A stretch of 11,064 nt of DNA, from NCBI GenBank assembly GCA_015654715.1, contig JAATGK010000302.1, positions 1 to 11,064 on the forward strand. Direction: 5' to 3'. The notes under the pieces were generated by a model. The model worked only from the letters and a program-made list of their open reading frames with translations, did not search any database and was not told the origin of the DNA. Of the stretch, positions 1-5,970 are shown one piece after another. Both the position numbers and the translations under genes were made by a program. Positions within the stretch are counted from its first letter, which is position 1. Every line of letters begins with the position of its first letter. Source of the DNA: Alphaproteobacteria bacterium (GTDB taxonomy: Bacteria > Pseudomonadota > Alphaproteobacteria > Micropepsales > Micropepsaceae).

Positions 1-998
1 AGCGCCGTCAGGAAGGCAGCGGCCCGTTTGTCCTTCGGCAGCGCGTCGACGTTTTCGCCCATCGCTCTGGCCATGTCTTCGTATAGCTCGGCGGGAATTT
101 TGTTCAGGAAGAAGCTGAAATAAGCGCGCGACAGCATGATCAGTCCGGCGCCGTGTTCCAGCTTGGGATGATTGGCGCTCATGGCATGTTCGAGCGAGTG
201 CTCCGAAGTGCAGGACGAGGCGGTCTCGACCAGGCCGGAGAGGGTGTTGGCCAGCGCCACCTGCGCTCGCGCGTCCTTGTTGGAACTGTCTTTCACCGCC
301 ACCGGCAGCCAGCGCGCCAGCAGCGCAATGCTTTTCAAGGCAAACACGTCACCCATCGGATTGGCGCAGGCGGCGATATAGCCTTCCGCGGCGTGGAAGA
401 ACGCGTCGAAGCCCTGATAAGCGGTCAACGCCCGGGGCACCGACATCATCAGGTCGGGGTCGACGATCGACAGGTACGGGAAGGTGTGCTTGTTGCCGAA
501 GCCGATCTTCTCGTTGGTGTCTTCCTTGGTGACCACAGTCCACGGATCGGCTTCGGTACCGGTGCCGGCCGTTGTCGTGATGGCGATGATCGGCAAAGCG
601 CCCTCGGTGACGGGTTTGCCGAGGCCGCTGCCGCCGAAAACGTAGTCCCAGTAGTCGCCAGGATTTTTCGCCATCACCGCGATAGCCTTGGCGGCGTCGA
701 TGCTGCTGCCACCACCCAGGCCGACGACGAAGTCGCACTGCTGCGTCCGGGCGATTACCGCCGCCGCCATGACGCTCGACTTGGTCGGATTGGGCTGGAT
801 CTTGTCGTAGACGACCGTCTCGGCGCCGTTGTTGTGCAGCAGCGTTTCGACGCGCGCGAGATAGCCGAGCTTGCGCATCGAAGTGCCGGCCGAAATGACC
901 ACCAAGGCCTTCTTGCCGGGCAGGGGGACGCGCCCCAGCTCGTTCAGGGCGCCTGCTCCGAAAAAGATGTTGGTGGGCATGAAGAAATTGAAGGACAT
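1..998 (-). CDS. Iron-containing alcohol dehydrogenase (3' end cut by window edge)
   Basis: This is a group III, metal-dependent alcohol dehydrogenase that would interconvert an alcohol and an aldehyde with NAD(P)H in the cytoplasm; the substrate cannot be read from sequence. About 332 residues are visible and the C-terminus lies beyond position 1, since the family is usually about 380-400 residues. I chose the ATG at 996-998 because GGGAG sits 7 bases upstream and the protein starts at the usual point (MSFNFFMPTNIFFGAGAL). The nucleotide-binding GLGGGSSIDAAK motif is at about residues 93-104 and TTAGTGTEAD at about 142-151. By alignment from memory with FucO and YqhD, the four metal ligands are all present: D198 and H202 in GFDAFFHAAEGY, then H267 and H282 in SEHSLEH and EHGAG. 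It lies 208 bp downstream of purU on the same strand, so co-transcription is possible but not shown. Confidence 0.93.
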   Translation of the reverse strand, partial: MSFNFFMPTNIFFGAGALNELGRVPLPGKKALVVISAGTSMRKLGYLARVETLLHNNGAETVVYDKIQPNPTKSSVMAAAVIARTQQCDFVVGLGGGSSIDAAKAIAVMAKNPGDYWDYVFGGSGLGKPVTEGALPIIAITTTAGTGTEADPWTVVTKEDTNEKIGFGNKHTFPYLSIVDPDLMMSVPRALTAYQGFDAFFHAAEGYIAACANPMGDVFALKSIALLARWLPVAVKDSSNKDARAQVALANTLSGLVETASSCTSEHSLEHAMSANHPKLEHGAGLIMLSRAYFSFFLNKIPAELYEDMARAMGENVDALPKDKRAAAFLTA

Positions 999-1149
999 GA
1001 TCGGACTCCCGGAACTAGCGTGATTGGTCATTCGGCGCCGGAGCGCTCGCAGGCGTCCGGCATCGCTCCGCAGTGCGCTGGAGGTGTCGGGCGAATGTGG
1101 GGGACTCTGTGCGGCCTCAAGAATTTAGTACGCCAGCCGCCACAAGTCA

Positions 1150-1183
1150 GCGTGGCTCTCGCCGCACCGGCGCAGCCTCACGC
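1150..1183 (-). terminator. Interrupted hairpin downstream of purU
   Basis: An imperfect inverted repeat lies 24 bases past the purU stop. Its arms are GCGT, GGCT and GCC pairing with GGC, AGCC and ACGC around a 5-base loop, with small bulges. There is no T-run on the minus-strand side, so it is not a classic intrinsic terminator. It could be a 3'-end stabilising or Rho-associated structure, or chance pairing in GC-rich DNA. Confidence 0.28.
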
Positions 1184-1206
1184 AGTTTTGTTCAAATGAG
1201 ACAAAC

Positions 1207-2073
1207 TCAGTAAAACACCACCGTCCGCTTGCCGTTGACCAGAATGCGGTGCTCGGCATGCCATTGCACGGCGCGGGAGAGAACCTTGTTTTCGATGTCG
1301 CGGCCGAGGGCGGCGAGGTCGTCGCCGGTCATGGCGTGGGTGGCGCGTTCTACCGCCTGTTCGATGATCGGGCCTTCGTCGAGGGCGCTGGTGACGTAAT
1401 GCGCGCTGGCGCCGATCAGCTTGACGCCGCGATCATGCGCTTGGTGATAAGGCCGCGCGCCCTTGAAGCTCGGCAGGAACGAGTGGTGGATGTTGATGAT
1501 CCGCCCCGGCATGGCGTCGGCGATCGTCGGCGACAGAATCTGCATGTAGCGCGCCAGCACCACCAAATGGATGCGCTCTTCGGCGATAATTTCGGCCAGG
1601 GTATTTTCCTGCGCCTTGCGGTTGTCGTTGTTCACCGGGAGAAAGCGGAACGGAATGCCGTGGGCGGCGGCGACGTCGGCAAAATCGCGATGGTTGGAGA
1701 CGATCACCGGAATCTCGATCGGCAGGGCGCCGATGCGATGGCGATAGAGCAGGTCGACCAAGCAATGTCCGACTTTCGACACCAGTATCAACGTCCTCGT
1801 TTTTTCGGTGCTGTCGTGGATCGCCGCCGTCATATCGAATTCGCGGGCGATGGGCGCAATGCCTTCGCGGATGGCTTCGCCGCTGGCGCCGGTCTCGGAG
1901 GCGAACGAGATGCGCAGGAAGAAGCGGCCGTTATCGCGGTCGCCGTATTGGGCGCTATCGATGATGTTGCAGCCGGTGTCGAACAGATATCGGGTCACCG
2001 TGGAAACGATGCCGCGGCGGTCCGGGCAGGACACGGTTAAGACATAGCTGTTGGGGTTGCTGTTATCGGACAT
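1207..2073 (-). CDS. purU: Formyltetrahydrofolate deformylase
   Basis: PurU hydrolyses 10-formyltetrahydrofolate to formate and tetrahydrofolate, balancing one-carbon pools and supplying formate to purine synthesis. The 288-residue length is normal for the family. An N-terminal ACT regulatory domain (about residues 9-85, starting LTVSCPDRRGIVSTV) is followed by the formyltransferase catalytic domain (about 92-285). The catalytic triad expected from the family is present: N194 and H196 in INIHHSFLPSFKGA, and D232 in LDEGPIIEQ. Glycines and the metabolite-binding pattern at the ACT N-terminus look intact; the family is known to be regulated by methionine and glycine in E. coli, and whether that holds here is inference. 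The ATG at 2071-2073 has no good Shine-Dalgarno sequence, but it gives the expected N-terminus. The gene follows the oxidoreductase at 2158-3036 on the same strand after an 84 bp gap. Confidence 0.96.
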   Translation of the reverse strand: MSDNSNPNSYVLTVSCPDRRGIVSTVTRYLFDTGCNIIDSAQYGDRDNGRFFLRISFASETGASGEAIREGIAPIAREFDMTAAIHDSTEKTRTLILVSKVGHCLVDLLYRHRIGALPIEIPVIVSNHRDFADVAAAHGIPFRFLPVNNDNRKAQENTLAEIIAEERIHLVVLARYMQILSPTIADAMPGRIINIHHSFLPSFKGARPYHQAHDRGVKLIGASAHYVTSALDEGPIIEQAVERATHAMTGDDLAALGRDIENKVLSRAVQWHAEHRILVNGKRTVVFY

Positions 2074-2157
2074 CGGGCGGCCAGTTTGTTTCTGCGCGCG
2101 GACCTCTTACGCAATTTGGCGCCGCGAGAGAAGCAAAATGAGGGCCTAACCTTTCAA

Positions 2158-3036
2158 TCAGCGCTTTAGGCCCGCCCGCTCAGCCGCCAGCAGCGCCAAC
2201 GAGGACCAATCCTTGTCGGCCCAGCCATTGGCCACCGCCTCGGTGAAATGGTCATGCACAATGGAGGCGAGCGGAAGAGCGGCCTCCAATTCCTTGGCAG
2301 CGGCGAGCGTCAGCCCGGCATCTTTGTAACCGAGACTGAGTTTGAATCCGGCCTTGTCGTAGGCCTGATCGGCGATGATCTTGCCGTAGATCTGATAGAT
2401 CGGCGCCGAGAAATTCGCCGTCGTCATCACGTCGAAGAATACTTTCGGATCGACCCCGCCTTTGCGTAAGAGCGCTGCGGCTTCGCCCATGGTCTCGATG
2501 GCTGAGGCGATCATGAAATTGCCGGCTATCTTGAACAAATTGGCCTGTACCGGATCGTTGCCGACGACGGCATATTTGGCACCGAGCCCTTTCAAAATCG
2601 GCTCGACCTTGGCGATGGCTTCCGGCGCACCAGCCGCGATCACGGTCAGTTTGCCGGCGGCCGCCGCATCGGGGCGTCCGAACACCGTCGCGGCGACATA
2701 GCCGAGGCCGCGGCGCTTGTGTGCGTCAGCGATGTCACGGGCGAAGGCGACCGAAACCGTCGCCATGTTCACATGCACCAAGCTTTTGGGTGCGCGATCC
2801 AGCAGCAGCCCGTCGAGTCCGATTTCGTGCAGCGCCGCGTCGTTGGCCAGCATCGAAAACAGGGCGTCGGCTTGGAGTGCATCTTCCGGCTTGGTAGCGG
2901 GCGTCGCGCCGAGAGCGGCGAGGGCTTCTACCGGGGCGGGCGAACGGTTCCAGGCAATGACACCGTGACCGGCCTTCAAGATATTGGCGGCAATTCCTTG
3001 CCCCATAGCGCCCAAACCGATGAACCCGACCTTCAT
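2158..3036 (-). CDS. Beta-hydroxyacid dehydrogenase family NAD(P)-dependent oxidoreductase
   Basis: This is a cytoplasmic oxidoreductase of the 3-hydroxyisobutyrate dehydrogenase / glyoxylate reductase / 6-phosphogluconate dehydrogenase-like superfamily. The 292 residues match the family length. The Rossmann motif GFIGLGAMGQGIAANILKAG is at residues 4-23, and W29-N30-R31-S32 follows the second strand; an Arg there usually goes with NADP(H) preference, which is inference. The substrate loop reads FGRPDAAAAGKL (about 119-130) in place of the DAPVSGG of true 3-hydroxyisobutyrate dehydrogenases, so the substrate differs or is unknown. The catalytic Lys is K169, with N173 four residues on (FKIAGN), and the KD pair is K238-D239. 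The ATG at 3034-3036 has a near-perfect AGGAGG 5 bases upstream, the strongest ribosome binding site in the window. The gene is divergent from the decarboxylase across 47 bp. Glyoxylate or succinic-semialdehyde reductase activity are alternatives I cannot separate. Confidence 0.9.
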   Translation of the reverse strand: MKVGFIGLGAMGQGIAANILKAGHGVIAWNRSPAPVEALAALGATPATKPEDALQADALFSMLANDAALHEIGLDGLLLDRAPKSLVHVNMATVSVAFARDIADAHKRRGLGYVAATVFGRPDAAAAGKLTVIAAGAPEAIAKVEPILKGLGAKYAVVGNDPVQANLFKIAGNFMIASAIETMGEAAALLRKGGVDPKVFFDVMTTANFSAPIYQIYGKIIADQAYDKAGFKLSLGYKDAGLTLAAAKELEAALPLASIVHDHFTEAVANGWADKDWSSLALLAAERAGLKR

Positions 3037-3049
3037 GACAGCCTCCTGC

Positions 3050-3077
3050 TCGACGGCGTGACTTGATGCTATATAAG
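3050..3077 (+). promoter_or_regulatory. Candidate promoter for the decarboxylase-channel pair, overlapping the divergent one
   Basis: On the plus strand, TCGACG (3050-3055, 4 of 6) lies 16 bases before TATAAG (3072-3077, 5 of 6). The predicted transcription start falls at or just before the ATG at 3084. That would make the mRNA leaderless or nearly so, which fits the absence of a Shine-Dalgarno sequence. The -10 box overlaps the symmetric TATATA used in the opposite direction. The -35 is weak. Confidence 0.4.
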
Positions 3078-3097
3078 ACGCGCATGAGCGATGTGAA
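3070..3097 (-). promoter_or_regulatory. Candidate sigma-70-type promoter for the oxidoreductase gene
   Basis: Read on the minus strand, TTCACA (3092-3097, 5 of 6 against TTGACA) is followed after 16 bases by TATATA (3070-3075). Transcription would begin near 3063, leaving a leader of about 27 nt that contains AGGAGG. The -35 box lies within the first codons of the divergent decarboxylase gene. The call rests on matching to consensus by eye. Confidence 0.5.
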
Positions 3098-4520
3098 GCC
3101 TTCTTCCGACCAGCCGACCCTTGATCCCGAGAATTTCGAGGTCTTGCGCGCCCAAGGCCATCGCATGCTCGACGACATGGTGGATTACATCGCGGACATC
3201 CGCCAGCGCCCGGTGTGGCAGCCGATCCCCGACGATGTACGGGTGCGGTTTCGGGCCGGTCTGCCCGAGGAGCCGGCCGACCTTGGCGCGGTCTATGACG
3301 AATTTGCGCGCAGCGTGGTTCCGTATGCGGCAGGCAATGTCCATCCCGGTTTCATGGGGTGGGTCCATGGCGGCGGCACGGCCGTCGGCATGCTGGCGGA
3401 AATGCTGGCGGGTGGGCTGAATGCCAATCTCGGCGGTCGCGATCACGCCCCAATGGAGGTCGAACGCCAGGTTGTCGATTGGGTGCGGCGGATTTTTGCC
3501 TTTCCCGACGGCGCCACCGGGCTGTTTGTCACCGGCTCGTCACTGGCCAATTTCATCGGCGTCTTGGTGGCGCGGACGGCGGCGCTCGGCACCGAGGTGC
3601 GCAAATCCGGTCTCGGCGAGGCAGGCGGAAAATTGCGCGCCTATGCCAGTGCGGCGGCGCATCGCTGCATTCCGCTAGCGATGGATTTGTCCGGCCTTGG
3701 TTCCGACGCAGTGCATCCGATTGCGACTGCTGCCGACGGTCGGATGGATTTGGTCAAACTTGCGGAAGCCGTGTCGCGCGACCGGGCTGCCGGGCTGACA
3801 CCGTTCCTGGTGGTCGGCACTGCGGGAACTGTCGATACCGGCGCCATCGATGATCTTTCCGCCATCGCCGATTTCTGCGCGGCGGAAAAATTGCGTTTCC
3901 ACGTCGATGGTGCCTTTGGCGCCTTGGCGGTGCTGTCGCCGAAACTGAAGCCGCTGGTGAACGGCATCGAACGCGCCGATTCCATCGCCTTCGATTTCCA
4001 CAAATGGGGCCAGGTGCCGTACGACGCCGGTTTCGTGCTGGTGCGCGACGGCAAGCTTCATCGCGACACCTTTGCCAGCCCCGCCGCCTATTTGCGGCCG
4101 CAAGCCAAGGGTCTTGCTGCGGGGGCGCCGTGGTTTTCCGATTACGGCCCCGACCTGTCACGCGGCTTCCGGGCGCTGAAGACTTGGTTCACGCTCAAAA
4201 CCTATGGCCTGAAACGCATCGGCCAAGTCATCGAGCACAGTTGCGAACTGGCGCAGTATCTGGAGGCCCGGGTGCGCGCCGAGCCAAAGCTGGAACTGCT
4301 GGCGCCGGCGCAGCTCAACATCGTCTGTTTCCGCTATGGCACCAGTGATGCGGCCAATGCGAAAATCGTCGTGGATTTGCACGAATCCGGCATTGCCGCG
4401 CCGTCCACGACGACGGTGAACGGCAAGCTCGCCATCCGTTGCGCGTTCGTCAATCACCGCACCCAAATCCGCGATGTCGAGGCGATGCTCGCGGCGGTGT
4501 TGCGTCTGGGGTCGGCTTGA
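3084..4520 (+). CDS. Group II PLP-dependent amino acid decarboxylase (aromatic-L-amino-acid decarboxylase-like)
   Basis: This is a cytoplasmic pyridoxal-5'-phosphate enzyme of the group II decarboxylase family (DOPA, tryptophan, tyrosine and glutamate decarboxylases), converting an amino acid to an amine and CO2. The 478 residues match the family. Visible landmarks are HPGFMGW (87-93), the ring-stacking His at H193 (SAAAHRC), D275 in FHVDGAFGA, which would bind the pyridine nitrogen, and the Schiff-base lysine K307 in FDFHKWGQ. The C-terminal IRCAFVNHRT (451-460) is typical of aromatic decarboxylases. The substrate cannot be assigned; the usual HVDAAYAG is HVDGAFGA here. An in-frame TTG at 3063 and an ATG at 3066 would add seven or six residues, but they overlap the putative -10 box and have no ribosome binding site, so I prefer ATG 3084. 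The channel gene follows 46 bp downstream on the same strand. Confidence 0.9.
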   Translation: MSDVKPSSDQPTLDPENFEVLRAQGHRMLDDMVDYIADIRQRPVWQPIPDDVRVRFRAGLPEEPADLGAVYDEFARSVVPYAAGNVHPGFMGWVHGGGTAVGMLAEMLAGGLNANLGGRDHAPMEVERQVVDWVRRIFAFPDGATGLFVTGSSLANFIGVLVARTAALGTEVRKSGLGEAGGKLRAYASAAAHRCIPLAMDLSGLGSDAVHPIATAADGRMDLVKLAEAVSRDRAAGLTPFLVVGTAGTVDTGAIDDLSAIADFCAAEKLRFHVDGAFGALAVLSPKLKPLVNGIERADSIAFDFHKWGQVPYDAGFVLVRDGKLHRDTFASPAAYLRPQAKGLAAGAPWFSDYGPDLSRGFRALKTWFTLKTYGLKRIGQVIEHSCELAQYLEARVRAEPKLELLAPAQLNIVCFRYGTSDAANAKIVVDLHESGIAAPSTTTVNGKLAIRCAFVNHRTQIRDVEAMLAAVLRLGSA

Positions 4521-4566
4521 TGGCGGCCGCAAGGGCGCCGATGATGGGTCTCTGGACGAATCGCCC

Positions 4567-5874
4567 ATGCGCATGAACGCTACATTCCAGGCCTTCGACT
4601 TTGCGCGTTTCCTGTCGGAGACGCCGCATAAGATTTTGGCCCAGATACAGACGCCGGCCTTCCTCGCCCAGGTCGGGGTTATCGTCGTCGGCGGGGCGCT
4701 GGCGTGGTGGCTGGCGTGGCTGACGCGCGGACCGCTAACTCGGTTTGCCCACAACCGCGTACCGTTGGCATGGCGGGCAGGCTTCATCCGCACCACCGTC
4801 CACGTCTCGTTTCCGCTCTATTGGCTTGCCATATTGTGGCTTGGCGCGCTGACGGGGCTGGCGCTCGATTTCAAACAACATCTGCTCGACGCCGCGATCG
4901 ATCTGGTGTTCGCCTGGATCTGCATCCGGCTGTTGTCGTTCTCGGTCAAGAGCCACGCCGTTTCGGTGGTGATCTTCATCATCGGCTTCACCATAGCGGC
5001 GCTCAGTATCCTCGATCTCTACCACCCGCTGGTGACGTGGTTGGCGGGCGTCCCTGTCTATGACGCCAAGACGAACCACATCTCGCTGCTCGGCGGCATC
5101 AATGCGCTGGTCATCCTTTGTGTGCTGTTATGGATGACACAGCTTCTATATCGCTTCCTGCAACGGCGGATTGAGATGGCATCGGCGCTGACACCTTCGC
5201 TGCAGGTGCTCCTCAGCCAGCTGCTCAAGATCTTCCTGCCGGCGCTGGCGATTATCATCGCGTTACAGACCGTCGGTCTCGACCTCACGACCCTAACGGT
5301 GGCGTTCGGCGCCGTCGGCCTCGGCATCGGGCTCGGCTTGCAGAAGATCGTGTCCAATCTGGTGTCGGGCCTGTCGCTGATCATCGGCAAAACGATCAAG
5401 CCGGGCGATGTTCTGAAATACAAAGATACCTATGGCTTCGTCACCAACATGAGCGCGCGCTATGTGACACTGCGCACCCTCGGCGGCATCGAGCACCTCA
5501 TCCCCAACGACTATTTCAGCGAGAACGGGGTCGAGAACTGGAGCTACACCGATGCGGTGATTGCGCTGGAGCTGCAGGTGGGGGTTTCCTACGACGCCGA
5601 CCCGCATCAGGCGATCAGCTTGTGCCAAGAGGCGGCCGCATCAGTTAACCGTGTGCTGGCGAATCCGGCACCGATGGCGGTGGTCAAGGAATTCGGCGAT
5701 AGTTCGATCAATCTTCAGATTTATGTCTGGATCGATGATCCGCGCCACGGCACGTCCAACGTCAAAAGCGAAGTCCTCCTCGCCATCTGGGATCGATTCA
5801 AAACCGCCGGCATCACCATTCCCTATCCCCAGCATGATGTGCGGATTATCACGCCGCCGGAAACCACGCCCTGA
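4567..5874 (+). CDS. MscS-family mechanosensitive ion channel
   Basis: This inner-membrane channel would open under membrane tension to release solutes on osmotic downshift. From ATG 4567 it has 435 residues, longer than E. coli MscS (286) and closer to the multi-helix MscS relatives. Hydrophobic segments are at about 33-53, 79-100, 108-125, 132-150, 175-196 and 213-235, followed by the pore-lining glycine- and alanine-rich TM3 region at about 240-273 (VAFGAVGLGIGLGLQ, then NLVSGLSLI). The beta domain follows (IKPGDVL, 278-283; GFVTNMSARYVTLRT; HLIPNDYF, about 310-317), then the alpha/beta C-terminal domain. A downstream ATG at 4573 would shorten it by two residues. The frame is open back to 4474 within the decarboxylase, but that extension is polar, Arg/Cys-rich and shadows the decarboxylase end. 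Neither start has a strong Shine-Dalgarno, so translation may be coupled to the decarboxylase. Confidence 0.92.
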   Translation: MRMNATFQAFDFARFLSETPHKILAQIQTPAFLAQVGVIVVGGALAWWLAWLTRGPLTRFAHNRVPLAWRAGFIRTTVHVSFPLYWLAILWLGALTGLALDFKQHLLDAAIDLVFAWICIRLLSFSVKSHAVSVVIFIIGFTIAALSILDLYHPLVTWLAGVPVYDAKTNHISLLGGINALVILCVLLWMTQLLYRFLQRRIEMASALTPSLQVLLSQLLKIFLPALAIIIALQTVGLDLTTLTVAFGAVGLGIGLGLQKIVSNLVSGLSLIIGKTIKPGDVLKYKDTYGFVTNMSARYVTLRTLGGIEHLIPNDYFSENGVENWSYTDAVIALELQVGVSYDADPHQAISLCQEAAASVNRVLANPAPMAVVKEFGDSSINLQIYVWIDDPRHGTSNVKSEVLLAIWDRFKTAGITIPYPQHDVRIITPPETTP

Positions 5875-5888
5875 CTGTCATCCCGGCC

Positions 5889-5916
5889 AAGCGCTGCCGC
5901 ACCTGCGGCGACGCTT
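5889..5916 (+). terminator. Hairpin after the MscS-type gene
   Basis: The hairpin starts 15 bases after the TGA. AAGCG and GCCGC pair with GCGGC and CGCTT around an ACCT loop, with a 2 x 2 internal bulge. Only three T residues follow the 3' arm, so termination would be weak or Rho-assisted. Confidence 0.45.
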
Positions 5917-5940
5917 TGCAGATAGAATTCCAAAACGGTG

Positions 5941-5962
5941 GGGCGGGCGCGATCACCCGCCC
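5941..5962 (-). terminator. GC-rich hairpin after the S9A peptidase gene
   Basis: A perfect 7 bp stem (GGGCGGG with CCCGCCC, 8-base loop) lies 9 bases beyond the peptidase stop on the minus strand. It is followed on that strand by CACCGTTTTGG, which contains a short T-run. It sits between two convergent genes and could act in both directions. Confidence 0.5.
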
Positions 5963-5970
5963 AGATCCGC

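Noticed and set aside
153..1199. 348-codon plus-strand frame opposite the alcohol dehydrogenase
   Set aside because: The minus frame encodes a clear metal-dependent dehydrogenase with four metal ligands, and the plus frame has no recognisable protein.
1249..2040. 263-codon plus-strand frame opposite purU
   Set aside because: The purU frame holds both domains and the catalytic residues. The opposite frame is rich in repeated Val, Gly, Asp and Arg, as is typical of antisense shadows.
5875..5891. CTGTCATCCCGGCCAAG, resembling one end of a common alphaproteobacterial repeat
   Set aside because: Only a short 5' part is present and no matching second half is visible, so a repeat call cannot be supported. 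It may be chance or a remnant.
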